From: Dactylonectria macrodidyma
Lineage: Eukaryota > Ascomycota > Sordariomycetes > Hypocreales > Nectriaceae
Reading direction: 5' to 3'
Assembly: GCA_020744425.1 (NCBI GenBank)
Contig: JAGMUV010000001.1
Coordinates: 5,890,001 to 5,954,000, forward strand
Length of the DNA: 64,000 nt
How positions within the stretch are numbered: the stretch's first letter is position 1; every line of letters begins with the position of its first letter. The notes under the pieces are model-generated. The model did no database searches, was not told the DNA's origin, and saw nothing but the letters and a program-made list of their open reading frames with translations. Below, in pieces: positions 1 to 11,280 of this stretch. The position numbers and the translations under genes were made by a program.

Positions 1-1558
1 TGATCAGGGTTGCTGTGTATGCTTGGTTCAGTTCAAGGCTCCACTTGCGAGAGGAGACGTCGCAAGACACGAGATGTGTCTGTGTCCCGCAATGCAATAT
101 GTGGCTTGGCTAGCGGCAGCGACGAAGCGATGAGACTCCGACAGGCGGATTGTGTGCTGTGAGAAGAAGAGTGAGGACTGGCTCGACGAAATGGACAGAA
201 ATGTACGGACGGGCATCTTGGCATGGGAGATGATGGGGCCGTGTCTCCTGAAGTAGTACTGTACCCACTCCAGCGAACAGTTATTTCACATCTACGTAAT
301 ACCCGGTACTTGCCTACCAACGTATCTACAGTATGTACCTATCAAACTAGTACTATGTACATATCCGTGTTAGCATAGACTTTCGTATCTGCATTCCTTC
401 GTGCTCCAGAGTATGGTGGGATAGAGTACCGGGGTCATCCTAACGGATGTTGGTCTCTCTTACACTTGTTGGCCCTAAGAGCATGTAAGGAGGATGCGCA
501 CTGCCCGAATCGTTGGGGGGGGAAGCTAGAGCCAAGAATCAGTGGATGATTAGCCGCTTAGCTGGAACCAGGTTGATTGGTAGACTCAGGAACTCGGCAC
601 TGTTGGTCCCTGTCACAGTGCCACTTGGAACACGCGTAGTTTCATCGACAAGTACGGGACACCACCCAACCTAACAACTGTTGGCGCTGACATTGATTCA
701 AGGAGCTCACCGTACTACGGACATCGTGGGCGGATTTCCAGACTTGACACCTGAAATAGCATAATATTTTGCCGAGCTGAGCGCGTTATTCTTGGGTGGA
801 CTGTCGGATATATCCCACAAGGTCGACCCCACCCTAGCGCCTATCCAAACTTCCAGAGCTCCCATCGCCCAGATTTGCGTCGTAGCAGCCCCCACTCTAT
901 AGGGTAGCAAAGTAGTCGCATCACAGCAAGTCTCCTGGTAGATATTCCAGCACAACACTTGTGTTTTGTTTTTCCGTATAATAAGTGTTGTTCTTGCATG
1001 TGTAGTGTACTTTATGTCCTACTTCTAACTTGAGATCGCTGTGCATGTTGAAATGAATTCAATTTTGTAATCGGCTCTAGCATTCCGCAGCGGGGTTTGA
1101 AAACGTTAGCTCTAGTAACCAAGTCGAGATAGAGTGTGGTCGGATTAATCTATCATGTAGGTCTAATGCCTTCTCGAAAATGGAAGGTTACTACCGATTT
1201 TTTTTTGGCCATATGGCAATAACAACAACTATCACTTAACGCAATAGACACACTGATTAACTATAGGTACTAGGTAGCCTAAGTTGAGGTGAATAGAAGT
1301 ATGGATCCCAAGGGGATTGTAGTCCTTTAAGTTGACCCGACTCACGTGACTTGGCGTCGCGCATCAACGCCCTCGTATCATCCCACCTTGGATCAGCGCG
1401 TTTCGTCCCACGCTCATAGTGCCGTCGTCTCTAGGCAAGCAACTTCGCCCATCTGTCAAGTCCGAGTAGCGTGGCAATCGCCGTGGCAGATTTGAAGAGA
1501 ACCACCCCCGGGTGTTCACTGCCATGCAACTAGACTGTCCACGTCACCCGCGCAAGAA
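1..1558. other. No supported gene
   Basis: Only short overlapping open frames on the minus strand (about 62-95 codons) occur, with no recognisable domain and no clear splice structure. The stretch just before the DUF2439 gene is its presumed promoter and 5' leader. A gene beginning off the left edge on the minus strand cannot be excluded. Confidence 0.5.
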
Positions 1559-3928
1559 ATGGCTGGCCCCTCTAAACATGGCGCCGCTCCCGGCGGCCCG
1601 GTGCCAGCGTCCGCCATCGTCTTGGACTTCATCTGTCTATTCACCCACGACTTGAAGCGGAAGCAGAAACGATGGCAGGATGGAATTCTGAAGTATCATA
1701 CCTTCAACAAGCGAATTATGGTCTCTGATGACCGTGGCCACTTCATTGGAGATGCCCATTGGCAGGCAGAAGCCGACATCGAACCTGGAGACGAATTCCA
1801 ATTAGACCGCGGTGCAGCCATCGTCCAAGTATCGGATTGCACTGGTCAACGGGAGCAGGATTTGACTGAGCTCCTCGATAAACGAGCTAGAGATGTTGAA
1901 AAGCGCCGCGCTAATGCCATATCTCGGACGCCGAGATCCAGCGTTGCTGCTACTTCGTCGCCGGCGCAGGATCAATCTGGTCATTTTCAACTTCGCCATC
2001 GTCCGCTGGCCTCGCTCATTGGAGCATCCCCGAGGACTGGAAGAGCAGTCATTTCCACACACTCCCCATATGAGGCTCGTCAGATCGCCCAGAGGGTAGC
2101 GCAACCTGAGCCGTTCGAGGAACCTCCACCCCCAAAGAGGAGGAAACAAGAACATTCCCCGCCAAGCAAGATGTCCCATGCTCGGAGTCTATTTGGTGCG
2201 GCTTTAAGCCTTTCGCCCTTCCCGATGAGCAGCCCTTCGGCACAGAGCCAAGTCGCGGGGGATATAACAAGTACGAAACCCAAGGCTGCATTGACAAGTA
2301 GGAAAATACATCAAAAGCCGCAAAATTCATCCTATAGGCAACTCGAGGCCTCACCCCAGCAGCCTACCGAGGCAGAGAGCTCCTCAGTGCCCGCTGCAGC
2401 TGAGCCATGCTGGCCATTGGAAACGAACTCAAAACCACGGAATAGTGTGAATCTCCCTTCGACCAAACGCGAGGAGGCAACCCGCCCTCTTCAATCGGAT
2501 GACAGAAGCGTGGTCACTTCTAAAAAGATCAAATCCCCTCGAATCCCTCCACTTTCCACGAGCACAGCAGTAGCTTTGACGGTCGACCTCCAGCCCAAGC
2601 AGCTCGCTGTCGCTCCCGCCCGTCCTTCCACGACTACTGTGCAAACAATGCATCATGACTCCACCATCAGCAAAGACAGACAACCCAGTATCTCAACAGT
2701 AGAAAGCACGAAGCATCCCAATCAGTCGAATGACGCCACTGTATTACCTCTCAACCAACATAACGAAATGCGCCCCAAGAACGAGCCAAGAACAGAGCTT
2801 CGAATAAGACCAAGGCAGCGCCGAGGACTGCTTGTCATGTCTGAGAAGCATAGTCGGGATAAACCAGGCCAGAAGCGCCCTACTGTCAACAGGGGTGTTG
2901 AGTCACAGGCTAGCTCGGAATCAGTTCATTTTGAACAAGGCAACGGGATAGTAAAAACTGATGAGCTTTCCCGTAATTGCGGTCAACCTCCCACGCAAAA
3001 CGCGCCAATCGACACGAATGAGCCATGCAAGGAGGCAGCCACAAGCGTCACCGGGGCTGGCCTCCATATTCTCGAAGATGAGGCATCGAATGACACAGGC
3101 TATCCAATGATACTAGATTCAAGTCTAGAGGATGAACCCGAGCCGCTTCATACCCGCAAAGTCAAACCGCAGGAAGACACCGGTAGCCTGAAAGCGGGCG
3201 AAACCTCATCGCCGATCGCAAAGACACGTTCCTTGCGTGACCGCAGAACCCGAAAAGTAGTTACACGACCAAATACGAGCGATGAAGACTCGGAAGCTAC
3301 GGCGACATCACCAGTGCCGAGGGCCAAGGATCGAATCAGTACTCCTCGAGCCACCGTCTCAAGATCTAGTGCACCTCGCATTACCAAGATGGCCCGCAAA
3401 AGCGTCAAGAGTAGGGAAGTTATTGGCTTCGTGGCTCAATGCGATGAGCCCACGGTGACAACCGGCATTGGTGTGGTCCCTATGCTGGCAACCAATCATA
3501 AAGTTGGGCACCTGGCGTCTGCAAACTTCGGCGGACGTGAGGCGGAATCTCAGTCACACATTCAGTCACACACGGATGTGACGCCAAAGCCACCGATCCA
3601 ACCAGACAGTGTCGCTACAGTGGCGCAGCCTGATTCAACGGGCTCCAATGATAAGTCAAAAGCGAAGCCTACACCGCGACTTAGCAACCCGGCGACACGA
3701 GGCAAAAAGGCAGCCAAAAGGAAGGATGCAGCGGGGTATTTGCCTCAAACTATGATTCAACTTGACCCCGTTCTGCCCACCCGTGTTGGCGCTCCCAAAC
3801 CACCGCCGCCACCTGCAAACTTGTCGGAGCTGCCCGGGTTTTCCAAGGCGAACGGCGGTGCTTGGAGCAAACATGCCGAGGACCTACTTGGTATGACAAG
3901 ACCAGCAGACAAGCTATCCCGAAGATGA
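1559..3928 (+). CDS. DUF2439 (Mte1/Dbl2/ZGRF1 N-terminal-like) protein
   Basis: Single-exon gene of 789 codons. Residues about 20-110 read as a DUF2439 domain (VLDFICLFTHDLKRKQKRWQ, then a KYHTFNKR segment and an IGDAHW segment). This is the domain of budding-yeast Mte1, fission-yeast Dbl2 and the N-terminus of vertebrate ZGRF1. Those proteins act in the nucleus with the FANCM-type helicase (Mph1/Fml1) on D-loops and in telomere and fork repair. The rest is long, Ser/Thr/Pro/Lys-rich and probably disordered. A short conserved-looking tail (LPGFSKANGGAWSKHAEDLL) closes the protein. There is no helicase domain, so it matches the short fungal form rather than full ZGRF1. The start is the first ATG of the open frame. 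The domain family is fairly sure; the partner and role are transferred from the family. Confidence 0.8.
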   Translation: MAGPSKHGAAPGGPVPASAIVLDFICLFTHDLKRKQKRWQDGILKYHTFNKRIMVSDDRGHFIGDAHWQAEADIEPGDEFQLDRGAAIVQVSDCTGQREQDLTELLDKRARDVEKRRANAISRTPRSSVAATSSPAQDQSGHFQLRHRPLASLIGASPRTGRAVISTHSPYEARQIAQRVAQPEPFEEPPPPKRRKQEHSPPSKMSHARSLFGAALSLSPFPMSSPSAQSQVAGDITSTKPKAALTSRKIHQKPQNSSYRQLEASPQQPTEAESSSVPAAAEPCWPLETNSKPRNSVNLPSTKREEATRPLQSDDRSVVTSKKIKSPRIPPLSTSTAVALTVDLQPKQLAVAPARPSTTTVQTMHHDSTISKDRQPSISTVESTKHPNQSNDATVLPLNQHNEMRPKNEPRTELRIRPRQRRGLLVMSEKHSRDKPGQKRPTVNRGVESQASSESVHFEQGNGIVKTDELSRNCGQPPTQNAPIDTNEPCKEAATSVTGAGLHILEDEASNDTGYPMILDSSLEDEPEPLHTRKVKPQEDTGSLKAGETSSPIAKTRSLRDRRTRKVVTRPNTSDEDSEATATSPVPRAKDRISTPRATVSRSSAPRITKMARKSVKSREVIGFVAQCDEPTVTTGIGVVPMLATNHKVGHLASANFGGREAESQSHIQSHTDVTPKPPIQPDSVATVAQPDSTGSNDKSKAKPTPRLSNPATRGKKAAKRKDAAGYLPQTMIQLDPVLPTRVGAPKPPPPPANLSELPGFSKANGGAWSKHAEDLLGMTRPADKLSRR

Positions 3929-4525
3929 ATCAGGTTAAGTCATTCCAATGTTAGTGTTGAGCTGACACAGATGCTTAATCGCGTCTTTGATCGTTTTGGC
4001 ACGTGTTCAGCCCTGTGCCTTCTGGGAGCGTTGGGCTTTAGGGCGTCAAGCTGCGCCACCTTTCCCAGCTCCAAGCTCTATGTTACACCGAGCAATGGAA
4101 TTTGCATTTTGCAAGCTCGACCCCGCCGAAGCGGTGGAGAAGCGCAGAAATGGGCCGCGAACCACTTCGCCTTGATGACATCGCGTTTTCGAGGATGAGG
4201 CTCCAGTCGCCTCGAGGCACAGCGCAAAGCAGCTAAGCAAGCTCACGCGCTCAGGCGCCTCAAACTCGACTTGGGCCCGGCGGCTTCGATGCCTAAAAAC
4301 ATATTGTACAGCCCTCCCCGGACTTCCATTTTTCCAATTCCTCTTTCTTGCTCTCTTTCAAAGGGAGATCTGAGAGTTCTCGCTCCCATCCGCATAGAGC
4401 CGATTATTTCAGTATCATAACATCTCCAGATCGTGCGCTAGTGCAGATCTTGGTAACGTGATCTGCTTCGCTTTGCCATCTTTGACACCCACCACCCTGT
4501 TGGCAGCTGTTCATTTTGACTGTCC
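3929..4525. other. Intergenic, no supported gene
   Basis: Terminator side of the DUF2439 gene and promoter of the next gene. Small overlapping frames here show no domain. The stretch before the next start (about 4,320-4,380) is pyrimidine-rich, as is common in leaders of filamentous-fungus genes. Confidence 0.5.
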
Positions 4526-5727
4526 ATGTCAATCCTAGACAGGACGCAGAAAGCCCTGCCGCACGATCGAGGCGATGGTCGCGTCTTACCCCAGAGAACG
4601 GACGAACTGCAGCGCCTTTATGACCGATGGCGAGACTCAATGGAATGCCAAGCTTTTGAGAGCCTGTTGCAGCTGAATCAAGATCGAGTAACACTGCAAG
4701 TGCCACCCCTTGGACGTTCTCTGTCACAACGAAGCGGCGGGTCAAGTTCATCTACTCTTTCAGCTTCGTCTACACTCGACGACGATGATGAACTAGACGA
4801 GCATGATAGGAGACCTAGACGACGTGGTCCTCTTACAAAGTCGAAGAGAGAGAAGACGGCCTTCATCCGCAGGCTTGGAGCCTGCGATTCATGTCGTGCA
4901 AGAAAGGTCGGGGTAGGTTCACTAGTACCACATTTGACTAGACGCCCTCAGCTAAACCGAAATAGTGCACTCATTGGGATCTCACCGAGTTTGAGGAGTG
5001 GTATCAATTGGCAAAACAGTGTAGTAAAATACACTTGCAGGGACATGAAGAGCTCAGCCCTGCATCGCACGGAGACGATCTTCTGGGCCTGGAGCCTCAT
5101 AGTCCACTTACGCCCATGTCGCAGTTCCAAATGGAGACTGACCTTGCTGCCCTGCCACGGTCCTCCCCCATCAGCCCCATCAGCCCTATGGCGTCTCCCA
5201 ATCCCATGCTCATTTCCTCAGAATCTCATGATGACCAGGGCTTCCCCGCCACAAGAATGGAACATCTATTCAAGGTCCAGCTGATGAGGGATCGGCTACC
5301 GACTGCGATTGGGAAAGAGGTAGCTGCAGCAGGGAACAATGGCTGCCGCTGGCAATGTCAATTTGACTATATGGATGCCTGGGCCACACGGAACGCAGCA
5401 TCTCTGTGTCAAATTCGGTTTGAAACGCCAGATCAGATCATCGAACACTTTTCAGCGGCCCATCACCCAATCGAGCTGCCAGACCAGCCGTATTGGTACA
5501 GATGTAGCCTATGCAGACAGTGGGGAAGTGATTATCAATGCTGTCCTAAGTGTGGAGCTGTGGGCAGCGGAAGCCGAGAGAAAGCGATCTATGGCTACGC
5601 TGTGCATGCCCGCCAGGTTTTGCCTAGATGGGAGTGTGAGTCTATTGAACACAAACAAGAGAGCAGCGATGTGCCTGTGGTTTGTGGGTGGGATGGAGAG
5701 TGGACGGGGTTGGAACTTGAATCCTGA
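4526..5727 (+). CDS. Cysteine-rich protein with half a Zn2Cys6 motif
   Basis: Two exons, 4526-4912 and 4966-5727, joined over a 53-base intron (GTAGGT donor, GCTAAAC branch-like site, AATAG acceptor); predicted 382 residues. The junction completes C120-x2-C123-x6-C130 in the context ACDSCRARKVGC, the first half of a fungal Zn2Cys6 cluster. The usual second CxxC half does not follow. The C-terminal half has other possible zinc ligands: C256, C260, C277, H290 and H295, then CSLC at 309-312 and CCPKC at 321-325, which looks like a zinc ribbon. Residues about 75-115 are Ser- and Asp/Glu-rich and basic. A nuclear regulator is plausible but no function is established. The same half-cluster architecture recurs in the next gene. 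Splicing was read by eye. Confidence 0.7.
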
Positions 5728-7343
5728 GGGATGGCTATGGACTGAGAGAGCAATATTGTGTGCCAATGGCACCCCCCACGCCCAGTGCCGCACGTGGAGG
5801 AGGTGCGGATTAGTCTTATGTGGGAAAGGTTGAAACTGGGTAGATGCTGGACAGTGAGGTGGATACGGGGAGATAGAACTTGACCTAGAAGAGACATATT
5901 AGGAGGTCGTCTTGAAGATACCCATGCAGGCTGCCTTGGCGGCCGGGTCTAAAGGTTGGGCATTTGGGGCAACACTCACAGGCGCAACTATAAGAAGCGT
6001 TCCTCTCCCCGGATGGTTTGAATGTGTGGTGAGGGGTGCCTACCATCAAAGCTATTGCACGTGCGCTGAACCTTGAGCCGAGCCCTCTGGGTTCAGGCAC
6101 TGGGATCTGGTGCAAACGGACGTTATTTGCCAACGAAGACGACTACTACGTTACAGCGGAAGCACGCTCTTAGTAGCATGCCATTACGAGACAGGCCATA
6201 GGATTTTGACATTGTGATTGCGGTTGGAGAAGGCGGAGGACGAGGAGGAGTGCCCATCTGCCTCTCTCATCCCTTGGGGAACCAGGGAGGCTCTTGGGGC
6301 GAGTGCGTGAGTACCCTGGGAATAAACCTTGACCGCTCCATTCGACGGGGCCATCCAAGCTCCTTTGCGAAGGTTACAGTAATGGCGCATTCTGGGAAAT
6401 GTCGAATTTGGCTCAATTCTTAACAAGTTTGCACACCGAACAAAAGTTCGGGTTGAATGACCACACAATGTTCGTCAAAGCTGGGGTATGATGGTCTGGT
6501 TTGGCTGGTATGGGGTGGAACTTGGCACGGTTGAGTCATCGTCTCAGGACAAGGAGGGACGGATTGGCCAACCACAAGGCATTTTCCTCGCCGAAGTCAG
6601 AGCACCAGCGGGGCAGTCGGTGGGGGAAGACAGCCAATGGGAGCGTTAGATAAGGCAGATCCTAGACACGGATGCGGCCCCAATTGGCCGGATCAGCCTC
6701 GGCCGCCCCAAGGCGCTATTCCTGATTGAGCACGCCGAAAGACTCAATCTTGTCAACTGCTGCGCCATGTTCCTAGGCCTCCGTGGGCTTCAAGTGAAAT
6801 ACCGTCCAGCAGCCATCCAGCGGCCTTAGGCGTTTTCCTCTCCCTCTCCTCCCCTTCGTTACCACTTTTGACATCATCATCAACTTCACCTCTATCGCCA
6901 GTGTGTGTGCGAGTGTGTGTCTTTCATCACCACCCCACCCTCCCTCTCTCTGCCCCGCGACCGACAGGCAATAGGCATCCGCCAAAGCTGGCCCCTCTAC
7001 GCTCTGCTTGGCTTGCCTGTGTCCCGCGACCCGCGTCCACACTATCAAAAGTCCCCGCCGTGGCGCAGCCTGTCTTTGCTGGTACCTCTCGCTTACTCGC
7101 CTCGCCTGCTTACACTGCCAGTCGGAGTAAAGCATCTCCCCGTGAATCAACCTGCGGCAACCAACAAACAAGTAAATCCAAACCTCGATCCAACACGTCA
7201 CCTCCCGGAAATCGCAGCCTTGGAACCATTTCAGTTCTCAGTAGCGGCAACGCACCCTTCGGAAGAAGATCCTCTCACACCCCGCTCTACTCTCCGTTTC
7301 GTTGTGATCACTGTGGTTGACCCTGGATCCTCAACTCCCGCTC
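5728..7343. other. Long intergenic region and 5' leader
   Basis: No supported gene. From about 6,830 the plus strand is strongly C+T rich, with runs such as CTCTCCCTCTCCTCCCC, which suggests the promoter and long 5' leader of the following regulator gene. Open frames crossing 6,868-7,354 look like by-products of this pyrimidine bias. Confidence 0.5.
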
Positions 7344-10061
7344 ATGTCAAATAACCACTTTTCGGAACAATCGCCAAACATGTCGTCTCGAACCAATTCC
7401 ACCACTCTCCCCCAGGGGTTCTCTGTCTACCAGCCTGCTCTCGGCGCCCAGCTTCAGTTCCTCCCTGCCATTGGGACTCCCCAGCTGGATGAGTTGCTCA
7501 ACGCCTACATCCCTGGGCCTGCCTCAGCTCAAGAAAAGCGAGCCTCGGTGTCGCTTGACTTCCTCGAGTATTCGCATTTAACGGGCCAGAGCTTCAAGTT
7601 CTACGCCGTTTACCCCATGGCCACCCCCGTTGAGTCTCCCGCCACTGTCAGCCCTGTCATGTCCACCTGGGACTGGAGCCAAGCGTCCACCTCATCGCGC
7701 TCTCCCACCTCCCAGAAGGCCCGCACATCCCCCAAGGCTGGCTCTTCGCGCCATCAGGCCGACTTCTCCCATATCCCTGGAATGAAGATCATGACCAAGG
7801 ATGGCCTTGACGTCACCAACTCTGCCTCGCGAGGATCCAAGACCAAGGAGCAGCGCGACCACGCTCACCTAATGCGAATCATCAAGGCGTGCGACAGCTG
7901 CAAGCGCAAGAAGATCCGTTGTGACCCCAGCCATAAGAAGCGTGGAGTGTCCCAGATCTCTCACTCCCAGTCTCAATCAGCGGCTAGAGTCGCGAAGAAG
8001 GCTAGGACCGCTGCCCAAGAAGCACTGATCCCTGCACCTGCAATAGTTCCTCAAACGGACTTCTCGGTGTCTGATTCGGCTTTCACAATGGACCAGTCTT
8101 TCGCTGCAGTGGACTTGGAGATGGCGGCTCCTGCGTTACCTGCACTTGAGCCATGGGAGGAATTCATTCAGTATCCCACTGCTGACCTCCCTGCTGATTA
8201 CGACTTCTTCTACGATCCTGAGGGCTACCTTTCCCCCGAGTCCTCGTCCTCTCTGTCGGCATTCTCTACCAAGCCCGTCACTCCCACCTGCCAGCAAGAT
8301 CTATCCAGCTCCTTCAGCCTGTCTACTGGTGAGGTTGCTGTGCCATCGCCAGAGCTTCCATTCAACCATACCGATTCCATTCACGACTATGTCGACTTTA
8401 ACCTCTTCTCTCCTCAGTCAAGCTTCTCCGAAGATGATCATATGGTCCCAATAGAGATATCTCGACAAGGGGCCAGCCAGTCACAATCACTTCAATCCAA
8501 CCCGTTCCGATCAGATCAGTCACCTGGAAACCGGGGCGTTGATAGTGGTGAGGATGTTCTGATTGGCAATTCCTTGTCCGTCTCATGGTCTGTATCATCT
8601 AATCTATCGGGCGAGGAGAAACCTCTTGAAAGCCCGTATCGCGATCCTGGACTTGGTGCAGAGGATTATTACAGTCGGTCGCCTTCCAGTCTCAACTCGG
8701 ATGCCGTTGGCAACCCCATGAGCTGGATGGATGAGGCAGCGTCTGTGCAAACTCACATCCTTGGTACTTGTCATAATGACGGCGACAACGTAAGTCAATC
8801 CCCGGCCGCCTTGACCTCTGAACATCAACTGACTTGGCAAAAGATGGTTCTCCCCCATACAGGCCTTGCCTCTAATGGAGCATCTATCGCACAACGCGTA
8901 TGTCTAGGGTTTTCCAAAAACATGAAGCAGCCACTAACTTTTTGGAAGGTCTCAACAATGGAAGGCATTCGTCAACCCACTGGACTTGACGATGCGACAT
9001 CCATGACCCGTGCTGGCCTCGACATCTTAACCCATCGGGTAAGCTCTGATGGCCTCACTCCGCCGCAATCGTCGCCGTATACCGGCCGGACTGCACTGAG
9101 CAATGCGGCGTGTGCCACACAACCAGTTGCTCGTGTTGGGTCCGCATCATCTGTCGGTACCACCACCATACTGGCGACAATGGATGTACCCGTGGTTGCG
9201 AATGCGGCCGCTGCCGCCATCCCCTCCGCCATCCCCTCCTCGTTAGGCACCGATCAGTCTACCTCCGAGTACGGTTCTGCCGAATCTTCCGACAGCCTTC
9301 ATGCACCAAGCAGTCGATCATCGATCACTGCGTCCCGCACTGTCGTCTCTGACCTAGTCAACACTGCTACTGTCAGCTCCGACACCAATTCGTCATCAAT
9401 TAGGCGTGGTGCAATTGCAGATGCAACAATAATTGCGAACCACCGCAAGTTGTTAGCTAGTCGTGGTACAGTTGCACATGCAATGGTGACTCCGAGCTCG
9501 GATGCTTCTGGACAACCTTTGTCTGAACAGAGTGCCGTCGCACTTTCACAGATCGCCCCAGCGGCGAACATTAGAATATTGACCGACAGCTCTCGTGGTC
9601 ATCAAGGCCCCGAGGCCTTGCCTCAAGCGTCGTCCGATCACCATCTGCCCTTGACCGCTCAGCATGCACCTCGGGTCGAAACCTATGTCCCGACACACTC
9701 ACTACTGTCAACAACAGTCGACGGAGATGTTTCTCTGATGTCGCTGATGAGCGCGATGGTGGTTCTCACTATTGGACCCTCGGCCCAGTCAGCGCCTGGT
9801 CGCCACCTGGCAACTATGATCTCAGCCATGTTGTTGCTTCTCGCAATTACTGGTTGGTTCTACCAGTTCACACCGTCACTTAGGTCGCCCTTTGGACAAC
9901 CGTTGAATTCCGAGATCGGAAAGACGAAGTTCAGAAGGACTTTTACTGGCTTCGTTGCATCCTTTCAGGATCGACTTGCGGCTCTCCCGAGCCGAGCATC
10001 GAATGGTCAACTCTCAGTCAGCCGGGTGGTTGCACGGAGCGTAAGCTTGATAGCCGTATAG
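7344..10061 (+). CDS. Half-Zn2Cys6 regulator with predicted C-terminal membrane helix
   Basis: Open frame from ATG 7344 (MSNNHFSEQ) to 10,061, 905 codons if unspliced. C183-x2-C186-x6-C193 in KACDSCKRKKIRC is the first half of a Zn2Cys6 cluster; a His/Lys-rich segment (DPSHKKR) follows instead of the second half. The middle is acidic, Ser- and Gln-rich, like an activation region. At about residue 825 (unspliced numbering) the segment ATMISAMLLLLAITGWFYQF is a convincing transmembrane helix, with a weaker hydrophobic stretch about 25 residues earlier. Two intron-like segments, 8790-8843 (54 bases) and 8898-8948 (51 bases), have good donors (GTAAGT, GTATGT), contain no in-frame stop and are multiples of three; removing both gives about 870 residues. 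A better acceptor at 8862 would instead shift the frame and stop at 9006 (512 residues). The true product is therefore uncertain. Probable transcription regulator; target unknown. Confidence 0.65.
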   Translation: MSNNHFSEQSPNMSSRTNSTTLPQGFSVYQPALGAQLQFLPAIGTPQLDELLNAYIPGPASAQEKRASVSLDFLEYSHLTGQSFKFYAVYPMATPVESPATVSPVMSTWDWSQASTSSRSPTSQKARTSPKAGSSRHQADFSHIPGMKIMTKDGLDVTNSASRGSKTKEQRDHAHLMRIIKACDSCKRKKIRCDPSHKKRGVSQISHSQSQSAARVAKKARTAAQEALIPAPAIVPQTDFSVSDSAFTMDQSFAAVDLEMAAPALPALEPWEEFIQYPTADLPADYDFFYDPEGYLSPESSSSLSAFSTKPVTPTCQQDLSSSFSLSTGEVAVPSPELPFNHTDSIHDYVDFNLFSPQSSFSEDDHMVPIEISRQGASQSQSLQSNPFRSDQSPGNRGVDSGEDVLIGNSLSVSWSVSSNLSGEEKPLESPYRDPGLGAEDYYSRSPSSLNSDAVGNPMSWMDEAASVQTHILGTCHNDGDNVSQSPAALTSEHQLTWQKMVLPHTGLASNGASIAQRVCLGFSKNMKQPLTFWKVSTMEGIRQPTGLDDATSMTRAGLDILTHRVSSDGLTPPQSSPYTGRTALSNAACATQPVARVGSASSVGTTTILATMDVPVVANAAAAAIPSAIPSSLGTDQSTSEYGSAESSDSLHAPSSRSSITASRTVVSDLVNTATVSSDTNSSSIRRGAIADATIIANHRKLLASRGTVAHAMVTPSSDASGQPLSEQSAVALSQIAPAANIRILTDSSRGHQGPEALPQASSDHHLPLTAQHAPRVETYVPTHSLLSTTVDGDVSLMSLMSAMVVLTIGPSAQSAPGRHLATMISAMLLLLAITGWFYQFTPSLRSPFGQPLNSEIGKTKFRRTFTGFVASFQDRLAALPSRASNGQLSVSRVVARSVSLIAV

Positions 10062-11280
10062 GACCAAGGACGTGCTCAAGCACGCCTGAGTATGGCAGTT
10101 GGACGATACGCGCAAACTTCACGATACCCCAAGCATCTCGACTAGAGACCAATACTCTTTTTTTGTTTTGCAATGTACAACAGCAATTTAGTAGACCATG
10201 CCGCCACGGCTGGTTTAGATTGGGTGGGCTTGGAACCCATAGAGGAAGCATTGAATTTTAGAGTAATTGACGGGCCATGCCGGCCGTGTACCATTCACAC
10301 ACGCTCTCTGCCTACTTGGCACTGTGATTTCTGATGCAAGCAATGACTGCCATCATCACCGAGCGCGAGCTCCGCTGTAGCCTGTGCCATGTAACTTCGA
10401 TATGAGCCAAAAGGGGGAGGGAGGATGGCTTGTTCGTGATCTTGTTTGTTGTCATGTGACACTGTTGGTGTTGAAACAAAATTGTGGGGGAGCGCAATCT
10501 TGGCGCAAATATTCCGACCTGGCGACCAGACTTTTACGCCTCAGTAGGACAAGGGTCATTCTTTTGCCAGTGATTCTTGACCGGCCGTTGACTAGGTCAG
10601 TGACCTGCTCTTGCTTTCCATCCCAGACACCGGGATCTGGGAACACATTCGGAGACAAGGATTTACCTGCGGCGTTTGTTTTCTGCGCGTCAGTGAAGCA
10701 GGAGCAAGCCCAGGACCTTGTGCTGTGTTTGCTGTGCTTGCGCAGCCATATCTTGTGAGGGCGAAACAGCATACACTTCTAATCCGCAGTTATTCTTTCG
10801 CTTGGAAGGAACATTACCTGTGTTATCTAAGGGTCTCCTTACTGCTGTGCTCTGCGCCTACCTATTGGGGGGTGGCGCACGTGAAGGACAACCGTCGAGT
10901 CTCGGTTGTGTGTGTCCCAGCGACAGTGGACGACAGTGGATGCCTGAATAGCGACGTCCAGCGGCCTCTTCACCTCAAACAGAGTATGTGTTGTATTTTT
11001 TGAGTTGCTTGAATTGGCCGTAGTCTACACAAAGGGGACAAAAAGTGTCTTGACAGTGCGGTGGGTTCAATAGCTTGAGCGGCAGGCAGCTGGTAAGCTG
11101 TAGGTGTCAGAAGGCGACGAGGAACATCTCAAGTGACGAAAGAGACGTCTCGAACATCAAGGTTCTGTCTGAAGACAAACAGGCGTGCAGGCAGCCTGTC
11201 TATTGTCGGGCTTTGACCAAGCAGTAGCCGCACACCTTACGGCAGGCAGCTGGTAGGAGCAATTGCGGCCAGTGACAGTC
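10062..11280. other. Intergenic, no supported gene
   Basis: Overlapping frames of 77-130 codons on both strands show no domain or coherent codon bias. A 16-base direct repeat, CGGCAGGCAGCTGGTA, occurs at 11,080-11,095 and 11,240-11,255, exactly 160 bases apart, upstream of the deaminase gene. Confidence 0.5.

Noticed and set aside
33..320. Minus-strand open frame of 95 codons
   Set aside because: Ser/Arg-rich translation with no domain, an overlapping alternative frame of similar size, and no splice context.
6868..7354. Two overlapping plus-strand frames of about 150 codons
   Set aside because: They overlap in different frames in a pyrimidine-biased leader and translate to Pro/Ser/Thr-rich sequence; better read as 5' leader.
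8398..9571. Minus-strand and alternative-frame open frames within the half-cluster regulator
   Set aside because: Shadows of a strongly biased real coding frame.
10384..11003. Plus-strand frames of 77-130 codons
   Set aside because: Mutually overlapping, Cys-rich without spacing pattern, no domain.
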